64,000 bases of DNA. It comes from Candidatus Melainabacteria bacterium (lineage in GTDB: Bacteria > Cyanobacteriota > Vampirovibrionia > 2-02-FULL-35-15). The notes under the pieces are model-generated. The model did not search any database, was not told where the DNA came from, and saw only the letters and a list, made by a program, of their open reading frames with translations. The stretch lies in the NCBI GenBank assembly GCA_023250155.1, contig JAHFBG010000001.1, positions 491,855 to 555,854 on the forward strand, given 5' to 3'. Shown one piece after another: positions 15,527 to 23,558 of the stretch. The number at the start of each line of letters is the position of its first letter. Positions within the stretch are counted from its first letter, which is position 1. The position numbers were made by a program, and so were the translations under genes.

Positions 15527-17039
15527 TATTTGATTTTCTTTCTTTAATTAATATAAACAAAATTGGCACCAAGGTCATAAGTGTAAAATTTAAAATCTTA
15601 GCTTGATCTAAAAAAGTAATGGCATATGTATGTGTCATTGAAAGCACAATCAATATTTTTTTAATACGATGATCATTCAAAAACGGTATTAAAACAATAA
15701 GATTCAATAAATACCATGAATGAAATTTGGCAATTGTAAACCCAAAAAATACTAATAGTATTAAAGTGATTTTATAATACAAATCTTGATTTTTTTTAAG
15801 CAATAGATAGAAGTAAAAAAGCATAAAGAGAGAGTAAACAACATATTTCAAAAGATTTTGAATGAATGGTAAATTACAATTTATATTTTGAAAATTACAA
15901 TAGTACTTAACCCCTGTAAACAGAGCAGCAATTAGTGACTTGTGTACTAAGCTAATATTATCAGTGATTTTACTGTAGTCCTGATTTAAAAAATTGCTTA
16001 GTGGTTGTATATAATCTAAAGAGAAAATAAAAACTAAAATAAGTCCAGAAAGTAATCCTAAGAAACTATTTATTAAAGCTTTGCTTTTATTACTTTCATA
16101 AATACAGTTTAATAATACAAATGGAATTATAAGCAATGAAACAAACTTAATACCTGCTCCTATAATTAGATAAAACATTGCCCAGAAGTACTTGAATGGT
16201 TTATTTTTTTGTATCAAATATAACCCAATGAAAATAGTTACTCCTGAAAGTAAATCATTGTGGCAGTTCCACAACCCTTGGATTAATATAAACGGATTCC
16301 AAGCTATTAAATAAATAATTTTTGTGTCACCTATCTTTGCAAGTAATAAAAGTAAAAAAAGAAATACTGTTAGGTTCATAAATTTGAAGTTTATAAATGA
16401 CCAGATAAAATTATTGTTACTTAAATAAACTATAGCCTTGGTTAAATAAATAAAAACAGGTCCATATGTAGTAGGGGTTTGGAACCATATAAAACTAGCA
16501 AATAATGGATGAGAATTGTACTCTACAATTTTGTTTACAGTTTCAGTATATGGGTTTTGATTATATAAAGACTGTTGAGCACCACGTGCTATATAACCAT
16601 ATAAATCAGATGAGTGAGATGGTATTGCAAAAGCTATTAGAAAAGCAAAGATAACTGACCATTTTAAAACTTGAACTTGAGAGATTTTTTCCTTTTCAAT
16701 TATTGTATACCCCATATAAAACATTGATACTAAAATAGTTGCAATGACTATAAAGAACAAATCATCAATTAGCTTATAGGGTATAGATGTAACAATATGA
16801 GCTTTATGTCCTGAAAAGTAAAAAATGTTTTTTGTGACTTTATCAAGATTCGTGATATTTTGATTTTGAAATATCACAAGATAGCTTCTAAGCGGATAGT
16901 ACTTTTTGTCAAATAAATATGCTATAAAACAATTTGCCCACCCAATTGTAAGAGTTATGAAGTACACTATAGAAGTAATCCAAGCTATAGATTTAAAAGA
17001 AGAAAAAAAATGGAGAAAACTGATTCTGTTACTTTTCAT
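15507..17039 (-). CDS. GT-C type mannosyltransferase-like membrane protein
   Basis: A polytopic membrane protein of about 510 residues with ten or more hydrophobic segments. SDLYGYIARGAQQSLYNQNP near 143-162, and TYGPVF after it, are typical of polyprenol-phosphate-mannose dependent GT-C/GT87-like enzymes that add hexoses on the outer face of the inner membrane. I prefer ATG at 17039 over GTG at 17057. The start overlaps the start of the divergent alpha-mannosidase gene by 30 bases. Together they suggest mannose-containing glycan metabolism. The last 40 codons are duplicated at 14366-14486, and the 3' end overlaps the preceding plus-strand gene by 20 bases. Confidence 0.75.
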   Translation of the reverse strand: MKSNRISFLHFFSSFKSIAWITSIVYFITLTIGWANCFIAYLFDKKYYPLRSYLVIFQNQNITNLDKVTKNIFYFSGHKAHIVTSIPYKLIDDLFFIVIATILVSMFYMGYTIIEKEKISQVQVLKWSVIFAFLIAFAIPSHSSDLYGYIARGAQQSLYNQNPYTETVNKIVEYNSHPLFASFIWFQTPTTYGPVFIYLTKAIVYLSNNNFIWSFINFKFMNLTVFLFLLLLLAKIGDTKIIYLIAWNPFILIQGLWNCHNDLLSGVTIFIGLYLIQKNKPFKYFWAMFYLIIGAGIKFVSLLIIPFVLLNCIYESNKSKALINSFLGLLSGLILVFIFSLDYIQPLSNFLNQDYSKITDNISLVHKSLIAALFTGVKYYCNFQNINCNLPFIQNLLKYVVYSLFMLFYFYLLLKKNQDLYYKITLILLVFFGFTIAKFHSWYLLNLIVLIPFLNDHRIKKILIVLSMTHTYAITFLDQAKILNFTLMTLVPILFILIKERKSNTKLYPH

Positions 17040-19601
17040 ATTATTTCTCACACTCACTGGGATAGAGAATGGTATTTGCCTTTTGAAGTTTTTAGAATTG
17101 AACTTGTTGAATTAATCGATAATCTTTTAAATATTTTAAAGCATAATAAGGATTTTATATTTCATTTAGACGGTCAAACCATAATGCTAAGTGATTATTT
17201 AGAAATTAAGCCTTATAAAAAAGAAGAAATTAAAAAATATATAGAAGAGGGCAGATTACAAATTGGTCCTTGGTATGTACTTTCAGATCAGTTTTTAACC
17301 AGCGGTGAAGCTACGATACGAAATTTGTTGTTTGGTATAAGAGATGCTAAATCATTTGGTCATGTAATGAACATAGGTTATTGCCCTGATCAATTTGGAC
17401 AAATTGCACAACTACCTCAAATTCTAAAAGGATTTAACATTGATTCTATTATTCTGGGTAGAGGTATTCAGGATAGCAAAGAAGAACATATTTGGTTTGG
17501 TTTAAATGGTGAATCTGTTTTAGCCGTTTCACTAACTCATTGGTATAACAATGCTCAAAGACTTCCTGAAGAAAATGAAAAATTGCATAAGTATTTAAAT
17601 AAGATTTATGATACACAATTTAAAACATCAATCTCAAAACATATCTTACTAATGAATGGATGTGATCATCTGGTAGCACAAGAAAATTTACCTAAGATTT
17701 TAAAGTCACTAAATGGAAACAATAAATGGAATATTAAACACGATAGCTTAACAGATGTTATAAAAGCTATAGACATGCATCCTAATAAAACACACTACCC
17801 AATTTATTTTGGAGAACTCAGAGAAGATAACAATAAATATATTTTAGCTGGAACGCTTTCAAGTAGAGTTTACTTAAAATTAGAAAATTATAAATGTCAG
17901 ACAAAACTTGAAAAGATAGTAGAGCCACTTGCAGTGCTTTTATCTTTAAACAATATATGCGAGTATCCACAAGATTTTATAAACTATGCCTGGAGACTAC
18001 TAATTCAAAATCATGCTCATGATTCTATCTGTGGATGTTCAACTGATGAAGTACATAGAGAGATGGAAGTACGTTTCTTAAAAGTCAGTCAAGTATTAGA
18101 TAAGTTACAAGAAAATCTACTCTCAACTCTAAATACATCAACACATCAGTACATCAACACATCAGCACATCAATACCTCCAACTCATTAACCTAACCAAT
18201 TATCACAGAAGTGAAACCATAGAAGCAGATTTAGAATTTCCTCTTGGTCCACCTGCTGAACATGCATCAGCAATACCTACTATGAACAAAAAAGAAATAA
18301 CTAATTTGTGTTTTACTTGCGGTGACGAAAAAATAGAATCAGAAATTATAGAAAATCAAAATACGTTTACAATGATACGTTCTAAAGATGAAGTACCGCT
18401 TTTACAAGCCATTCAAAAAATAAAAATATTGCTAAAAGCTGATATAGAGCCATGGTCAATTAAGAGTTATGAAATTATAGAAGATAGAAACATCAGGACA
18501 TCAGGACATCAGCACATCAGTACAACTTTAAGCTTCGAAAATCCTCATTACCAGCTAACTATAAATAAAGACGGTACACTCTCAATTCTCCCGCCCACAA
18601 AGTGGGCGAGGCTCGCCCTATCGGGCGGCAATTCTCAGTTCTTTAACTCCCTCCACTTTCTAACCATAGAAGATGACCTTGGTGATGAGTATAATTTTGT
18701 ACCTAATCCTAATTCAAGCATTATTACTTCAACAAGTTACAAATGGCAAATCCAAAGAATAGAAGAAAATACTCTTAGAACAAGATTTTTAATTTCTACA
18801 AATGAAATTCCAAACATTGAATATGTTTGTGAAATGACTTGTTATAAAGATTCTAAAAGAATTGATTTTAAAACAAAAATAAATAACAAGTGCAAAAACA
18901 AAAGAATAAGACTACATTTCCCTACTAATCTGAATACAAATTCTATGCTTTGTGATACTGCTTTTGGAGTAATAGAAAGAGCAAGACCACCTGTAACATG
19001 GGTAAATTATGCTACATCACAACCGATACACAATTGGATTTATCATAGAGATGGTGAAAATGGTTTAGCATTTTTTGGTAATGGCTTAGCTGACTATGAG
19101 CTTTATGAAGATGGTAATGGATTTGCTGTTACTTTAATTCGTTCAGTGGGCAGACTTTCTACAGTTAAGTCACATTCACTAATAGAAACATCTGAAGCCC
19201 AGTGTAATAGAGAAATTGAATTTCATTATGCAATTTATCCCCATGAAGGAAACCACTTAGATCTTCCAAAAGAACAGTTAATTTACCAATGTCCAATTCT
19301 CTACAACAAGTCTCAAGTACAGTTAGATATACTAAATCAAATCAACGTACTGTCTAATCCAGAACTTATGATAAGTTCTTTAAAGCTCTCTGAAGATAAA
19401 AAAGATCTTTATATTTTAAGAATTTATAATCCACACAATAAAAAGGTTCAAAACTGTAAGTTAACATTAGGTTTTAAGATTAAAAATATATATTTGTTAA
19501 ATTTAAATGAAGAGGTTCAAAAAACTTTTAATGATGTAAAAGATGTAACTTTTGAAGTTGCTCCTTATCAAATATTTACTTTTGGTTTTGAAAAACAATG
19601 A
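17010..19601 (+). CDS. Glycoside hydrolase family 38 alpha-mannosidase
   Basis: An 863-residue protein. HTHWDREWY at 14-22 gives the zinc-binding His and Asp of GH38, YCPDQFGQ near 127-134 contains the catalytic nucleophile Asp130, and NHAHDSICGCSTDEVH near 335-350 holds further zinc ligands. The C-terminal half is beta-sandwich. No signal peptide, so it is cytosolic. Two 8-bp repeat arrays (residues about 375-391 and 494-504) and a GC-rich hairpin element (about 528-540) are inserted in frame in loops of the middle and C-terminal domains. The stop overlaps the next start as ATGA, so the downstream propeller protein is translationally coupled. Confidence 0.88.
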   Translation: MEKTDSVTFHIISHTHWDREWYLPFEVFRIELVELIDNLLNILKHNKDFIFHLDGQTIMLSDYLEIKPYKKEEIKKYIEEGRLQIGPWYVLSDQFLTSGEATIRNLLFGIRDAKSFGHVMNIGYCPDQFGQIAQLPQILKGFNIDSIILGRGIQDSKEEHIWFGLNGESVLAVSLTHWYNNAQRLPEENEKLHKYLNKIYDTQFKTSISKHILLMNGCDHLVAQENLPKILKSLNGNNKWNIKHDSLTDVIKAIDMHPNKTHYPIYFGELREDNNKYILAGTLSSRVYLKLENYKCQTKLEKIVEPLAVLLSLNNICEYPQDFINYAWRLLIQNHAHDSICGCSTDEVHREMEVRFLKVSQVLDKLQENLLSTLNTSTHQYINTSAHQYLQLINLTNYHRSETIEADLEFPLGPPAEHASAIPTMNKKEITNLCFTCGDEKIESEIIENQNTFTMIRSKDEVPLLQAIQKIKILLKADIEPWSIKSYEIIEDRNIRTSGHQHISTTLSFENPHYQLTINKDGTLSILPPTKWARLALSGGNSQFFNSLHFLTIEDDLGDEYNFVPNPNSSIITSTSYKWQIQRIEENTLRTRFLISTNEIPNIEYVCEMTCYKDSKRIDFKTKINNKCKNKRIRLHFPTNLNTNSMLCDTAFGVIERARPPVTWVNYATSQPIHNWIYHRDGENGLAFFGNGLADYELYEDGNGFAVTLIRSVGRLSTVKSHSLIETSEAQCNREIEFHYAIYPHEGNHLDLPKEQLIYQCPILYNKSQVQLDILNQINVLSNPELMISSLKLSEDKKDLYILRIYNPHNKKVQNCKLTLGFKIKNIYLLNLNEEVQKTFNDVKDVTFEVAPYQIFTFGFEKQ
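18134..18181 (+). repeat. 8-bp tandem array (ACATCARY) in mannosidase, array 1
   Basis: Six octamers: ACATCAAC, ACATCAGT, ACATCAAC, ACATCAGC, ACATCAAT, ACCTCCAA. This is the cleanest array of the family in the window. It encodes STHQYINTSAHQYLQ-like sequence. Confidence 0.92.
18490..18521 (+). repeat. 8-bp tandem array (ACATCARY) in mannosidase, array 2
   Basis: Four octamers: ACATCAGG twice, ACATCAGC, ACATCAGT. The first two units are identical. Confidence 0.9.
18591..18628 (+). mobile_element. CCGC...GCGG hairpin element in mannosidase
   Basis: A 38-base GC-rich element with ends CCGCCC/GGGCGG. It holds two hairpins (GCCCAC-AAA-GTGGGC, and GCCC...GGGC) around the core GCGAGGCTCGC, which is shared with the atpG copy. 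It is flanked by a perfect 8-bp direct repeat CAATTCTC (583-590 and 629-636 within 18.5-18.7 kb), as expected of a target-site duplication. Confidence 0.7.
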
Positions 19602-21007
19602 ATACAAATAAAATCATATTCTTTTTTTTGATTATCTTATTATTTTGCCCAAAAGTAATGGCTGGTGAATTACCTAATGATTTAAAAAAGTTTCTAAAGA
19701 AAAAATATCCAAATATTGTTTTTAAGATAGATAATTCCATCACTATAAAAGATAAAACTCTTTTACCATTAATACCACCGTCTTTGAAATCCACCAAAAC
19801 TATTACTATAGACTATTCTATACTTGATTCTAGTGATAAAGATGTTCCTAAGCTATTGTTATTTTCAAATGGTTGGGTATATGTAAAAGTCATAAAACAA
19901 AAAGACAATACTCAAAGCATTCTTAAGATAGATGAAATCTCTCAAAAATATAAAGAACAAATCTTGAAAACAAAATTACCTAGTGATCTTGTAATCCCAA
20001 AAGATTTAATTATAGATGAAGGGTTTAAAAATGTTGTAAATGATTTACCAATTCAGATAAAGAAGCAAGAGGCAGGAGACACGAAGCAAGGTGAAATTAA
20101 GGGATTGAATGGAATCTTGTATCTTACAAGTTCTGATACTGGAAAAATTCTTTATTTGGATTTAAAAAGTATATCAATGATTCAATCTGTTCAGGTACAA
20201 GGCTCACCACTAGATATAGACTATGACAAAACAAATAAGCTTTTTTATATCGTAGACTTTGCAAAGGACAAATTATACACTCTTAAGCCAAATGAAAATA
20301 CAATATCAAGTACTTTTGATTTACCTTCTATGTCTAGTCCTACAGACATAGAGCTTTCAGAAGATGGATCATTAATATATGTTTTAGAAAGCTTATCAAA
20401 TGAACTAGCTGTGTATAAAACAAATGACAAAACACAACTTTTAATGACAAAGTTACCTAACCCAACAAGTTTTGCCGTGATTAAAGAGTATGGATTAGTT
20501 GCTGTTACAAGTGCTAATACAAACAAGCTCATTTTCTTAAACTTAAATGATTTATCAAAAGCTCATGAAGAAATCATTGAAGGCAATCCTGAAAAAGTAG
20601 TCTTTGATAAGATAAACAAGCTTCTTTATATAACAAGTAGAAATTCAAATACCATAAGTATTTTTGACTTAGCAACTAAAACAATGAAAAACACCATTCC
20701 CGTAGGTGAAACACCGATCGCTATTGCTTTACATCCTAGTTCAAAAACTATCTATGTTAGTAATGGAAAATCAAATAATATTAGTGTAATTGATCTTACT
20801 ACTTTTCAAGTCATTGATACAATAACACTGCCAATTGAATCTCAATTTCCAGGGGATATAAAAATCACGCCTGATGGAAAGTTCTTAATAGCTACAAGTG
20901 AAACCACAAATACAATTCCAATAATAGATTTAACTTCTAAGCAAGTAATAGGAAAATTAGATATAGGAGCTACTACGCATAAAATGTATCTAGTGCCATC
21001 CCTATAA
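19598..21007 (+). CDS. Exported YVTN/YncE-type beta-propeller protein
   Basis: A 469-residue protein with a Sec signal peptide (NKIIFFFLIILLFCPKVMAG, cleaved near residue 23). From about residue 170 it has repeated blades such as GKILYLDLKS, PTDIELSEDGSLIYVLES, PIAIALHPSSKTIYVSNGKSN and PGDIKITPDGKFLIATSE, the YVTN/SMP-30-like seven-bladed propeller pattern. The N-terminal 150 residues are unfamiliar. Its ATG overlaps the mannosidase stop (ATGA). A 7-bp array at 20061-20095 encodes a charged linker (KKQEAGDTKQGE) before the propeller. It probably acts in the periplasm as a binding scaffold. Confidence 0.75.
   Translation: MNTNKIIFFFLIILLFCPKVMAGELPNDLKKFLKKKYPNIVFKIDNSITIKDKTLLPLIPPSLKSTKTITIDYSILDSSDKDVPKLLLFSNGWVYVKVIKQKDNTQSILKIDEISQKYKEQILKTKLPSDLVIPKDLIIDEGFKNVVNDLPIQIKKQEAGDTKQGEIKGLNGILYLTSSDTGKILYLDLKSISMIQSVQVQGSPLDIDYDKTNKLFYIVDFAKDKLYTLKPNENTISSTFDLPSMSSPTDIELSEDGSLIYVLESLSNELAVYKTNDKTQLLMTKLPNPTSFAVIKEYGLVAVTSANTNKLIFLNLNDLSKAHEEIIEGNPEKVVFDKINKLLYITSRNSNTISIFDLATKTMKNTIPVGETPIAIALHPSSKTIYVSNGKSNNISVIDLTTFQVIDTITLPIESQFPGDIKITPDGKFLIATSETTNTIPIIDLTSKQVIGKLDIGATTHKMYLVPSL
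20055..20095 (+). repeat. 7-bp tandem array, AGAGGCA family, in propeller gene
   Basis: Heptamers AGAAGCA, AGAGGCA, GGAGACA, CGAAGCA, AGGTGAA from 20061. The first 20 bases (20055-20074) are identical to 11923-11942. Confidence 0.8.
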
Positions 21008-21119
21008 ATCATTAAGTATCTATTATGGCTTTTAATGGTTAGCTTATTTTGAATTGTGGTATATATGGCCATGTAAGGTTTATCCCTTGAAAGGGGCATA
21101 ATTTAGTGAAAGGATTAGT

Positions 21120-21773
21120 ATGAAGAGAATATTTAATGTAATAATTGCAAGTTTGTTAGCTTTATTTATAGTAGTAGAAAATACATCTGCAGTAGCAGCA
21201 TCTTGTGATGCTGAAAAACAAGCATTAGATGCTTGTTTAGCGAAAGAAGCTGAACTCCCCTATTTAAATGGAATAGCAATACCAGCTGAAGGGATTCAAC
21301 CATTAAATGGAATAGTAATACCAGAGGAAACTATAAGTGCCGCTAATGATGCTGTTACTAGTGCTAGAGCTGCTTACAATACTTCTAAGGAAGCAGCTAG
21401 TGCCAGTTTACTTGCTCTTGGCAATGCTCAGGGAGCTTCTGACCAAGTTACTACTGCTGCTACTATTAATGATGCTAAAAATGCTCTTAAGAGTGCTGTT
21501 ACTGCTCAAAAAGATGCTATTGCTCAGGCTACTAGTGCAGCAGCGGCTGTTCAGAGTACTCTTAATGCTCTTACTACTATTAATAATCTTAATCTCCCGC
21601 CCGGACATCCTAGTGTTAAAGATGTTCAATCTTCTGTTGATTCTACTAAAGCAAACTCTGATGCTACTCAAGCAAATGCTGATCTTGCTACTCAAGCTGT
21701 TACTACAGCACAAGCAGCTCTCGCTGCAAGAGAAGAAGCTGAAAGTGCTAATTCACTCCCCCTATTAGATTAA
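21120..21773 (+). CDS. Exported Ala-rich coiled-coil protein
   Basis: A 217-residue protein with a signal peptide (MKRIFNVIIASLLALFIVV, cleavage near SAVAA around 27-29). Two copies of LNGI(A/V)IP follow near 50 and 64. Residues 75-205 are Ala/Ser/Thr/Gln-rich and strongly helical (ATSAAAAVQSTLNALTTINN), interrupted by LPPGHPSV, so two coiled-coil halves are likely. No lipobox is evident. It resembles periplasmic fibrous or Lpp/TolA-like structural proteins only in composition. The AAAGGA ribosome binding site precedes the ATG. Confidence 0.65.
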   Translation: MKRIFNVIIASLLALFIVVENTSAVAASCDAEKQALDACLAKEAELPYLNGIAIPAEGIQPLNGIVIPEETISAANDAVTSARAAYNTSKEAASASLLALGNAQGASDQVTTAATINDAKNALKSAVTAQKDAIAQATSAAAAVQSTLNALTTINNLNLPPGHPSVKDVQSSVDSTKANSDATQANADLATQAVTTAQAALAAREEAESANSLPLLD

Positions 21774-21811
21774 CAAAATATACCGTTAGTCTCAACTTAG
21801 GAGATCTCTAT

Positions 21812-21900
21812 AAAAAAACATTCTTAATAGCCATATATGTAGCAGTAATCTTATTTATACAAGGGATGATATTTCGTGTTGATGCTCTCAACAAACAGTG
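21812..21900 (+). other. Out-of-frame signal peptide upstream of next gene
   Basis: Read from 21812, this encodes KKTFLIAIYVAVILFIQG and then a TGA that overlaps the GTG start of the next reading frame. It is a textbook signal peptide with a preceding AGGAG, but it has no start codon in frame; ATA followed by a run of seven A bases is one base out of register. Two single-base shifts would join AGGAG, start, signal peptide and the cysteine-rich protein at 21898. Confidence 0.6.
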
Positions 21901-22320
21901 ACAGTAGAACGAGGTGTGATAATAATACAAGGGACTCAGGTACAAATTAAGTATGATACTGCTGCTGCTAATGAAGCTGCAAAGCAACAAGCACTTGAGG
22001 CTAGCGATCCTAATATCCCAGACTCTCTTGAGATACCTAGCTTACCAAATCCAGGTGCAATTAACATAATTGATGGGAGTTTTTCTAAGCCTCCTATTAA
22101 TGATGATTCAGATACTATTAAAACAATCTGTGGAAATGGAACAATAGAAACTGGTGAAGAATGTGATCCACCAGACTTAACTCAACCCTATAATGATTGC
22201 AAAGCTATGTATCAAGATAAAATTTTTTGTGGTAATGATTGTAAATGTACTACTACTGTAATGTTTGATGATGATCATGATATTACTGGTGGTAAAACTA
22301 TGACCGGCATCCCAGATTAG
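21898..22320 (+). CDS. Cys-rich protein with CGNG...GEECD motif, probably frameshifted 5' end
   Basis: The open frame of 140 residues starts at a GTG lacking a ribosome binding site. CGNGTIETGEECDPP near residue 78, followed by CKAMYQDKIFCGNDCKC, matches the Cys-rich repeat known from Myxococcus and many secreted bacterial proteins (CGNGxxExGEECDDG). Such proteins are exported, and a signal peptide lies just upstream in another frame (21812-21900). The gene is therefore either a pseudogene, phase variable at the A7 tract, or affected by sequencing errors. Confidence 0.55.
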   Translation: MTVERGVIIIQGTQVQIKYDTAAANEAAKQQALEASDPNIPDSLEIPSLPNPGAINIIDGSFSKPPINDDSDTIKTICGNGTIETGEECDPPDLTQPYNDCKAMYQDKIFCGNDCKCTTTVMFDDDHDITGGKTMTGIPD

Positions 22321-22386
22321 ATATTTCACAGACAAGAAAGAATAGATATTCTCCAATTCTTAACAGGTACTGAATTTTCTATCTGA

Positions 22387-22392
22387 TACAAT
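22387..22392 (+). promoter_or_regulatory. Putative -10 hexamer of hemW (leaderless)
   Basis: TACAAT ends 6 bases before the ATG at 22399 and no Shine-Dalgarno is present, matching the arrangement at hemE and atpG. Confidence 0.4.
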
Positions 22393-22398
22393 GATTTG

Positions 22399-23547
22399 AT
22401 GCCTCCGTCAAGCCTTTACCTCCATATCCCTTTTTGTAAAACTAAATGTCCCTATTGTGATTTTGCATCATGGTCTAATAAAGAAGATTTTATTGATCAA
22501 TATTTTGATGCTTTAATTTCTGAAATAAAAATAAAATGTGAAGTGTATAACACGCCTGTAGGTGGTGGTCGCATAGGGAATAGTCGTGATTATTCTCTGC
22601 TACGAACAGTATTCATAGGTGGTGGAACACCATCTCTTGTACATCCTGATTATTATAAAAAATTATTTAGTGAATTAAAAAAATATTTTAAAATCTCAAA
22701 AGATTGTGAAATAACATTAGAGTTAAATCCAGGCACAGCACAAAAAGAATATTTATTGGGATATAAACAACTTGGTATAAATAGAATAAGCATTGGAGCT
22801 CAAAGCTTTAATGAAAATATTCTTGAGACACTTGGGAGAAAACACACTATTGATGAAACACTTGAAGCTATAAGCCTGGTTAAAGAATGTGGTTTTGATA
22901 ATTTTAATCTTGATTTAATTTATGCTGTTCCTGGCATGACAGAAGAAATCTGGACAAGCACTATTCATAAAGCATTAGATTTAAATCCTAAACATATTTC
23001 ATCGTACTCACTAACGATTGAACCTAATACACCTTTTGAGCATATTTACAAAAATCCTAACTCAGTACCTGATGGAGATTTTGCAAGTGACTTATATTTT
23101 GAGCTTTGTAATATCTTAAAAGAGAAAGGGTTTAATCATTATGAAATAAGCAATTTTTCAAGGCCAGGTTTTGAATCAAAACATAATTTAAATTATTGGA
23201 TAGGAAATGAGTTTTATGCATTTGGTGTTAATGCTCATAGGTATTTAAATGGACTACGTACAAGTAATACAAAAGAACTTGAAACATATATGTCAAATCC
23301 AAGTTTAGAAATCATAAATGATTTTCCAATTGACTATAATTTTGAAAAAATAATGTTAAATTCACGATTAAATCAAGGCTTTGAAGTTAATTTACTTAAT
23401 AAAATTTCAAAGAAAAATCAATTTGAGATAACAGAGACAATTAAAGATTTATCAAATCTTGGTTATTTAGAACTTTTAGACAATAGAATTCATCTAACTG
23501 ATAAAGGAATGTTTGTGAATAACGAAATTCTTTTAAGATTAATTTAA
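22399..23547 (+). CDS. hemW: HemW-like radical SAM heme chaperone
   Basis: A 382-residue radical SAM protein of the HemN-like family. CKTKCPYC at 13-20 binds the 4Fe-4S cluster, and GGGTPS near 75-80 and the HYEISNFS/HNLNYW segments are family signatures. It lacks the extra cysteine of true HemN, so HemW, a heme-binding chaperone, is preferred. Between residues about 52 and 71 there is an unusual loop (YNTPVGGGRIGNSRDY) before VFIGGGTPS that may be another small insertion. Transcribed alone; a TTG three bases earlier is a less likely start. Confidence 0.85.
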   Translation: MPPSSLYLHIPFCKTKCPYCDFASWSNKEDFIDQYFDALISEIKIKCEVYNTPVGGGRIGNSRDYSLLRTVFIGGGTPSLVHPDYYKKLFSELKKYFKISKDCEITLELNPGTAQKEYLLGYKQLGINRISIGAQSFNENILETLGRKHTIDETLEAISLVKECGFDNFNLDLIYAVPGMTEEIWTSTIHKALDLNPKHISSYSLTIEPNTPFEHIYKNPNSVPDGDFASDLYFELCNILKEKGFNHYEISNFSRPGFESKHNLNYWIGNEFYAFGVNAHRYLNGLRTSNTKELETYMSNPSLEIINDFPIDYNFEKIMLNSRLNQGFEVNLLNKISKKNQFEITETIKDLSNLGYLELLDNRIHLTDKGMFVNNEILLRLI

Positions 23548-23558
23548 ATTGCGACAAA

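Noticed and set aside
21337..21768. Leu-rich 143-residue frame inside the Ala-rich gene
   Set aside because: It is a frame-shifted reading of GCT/ACT-rich coiled-coil codons; the signal peptide and ribosome binding site belong to the frame starting at 21120.
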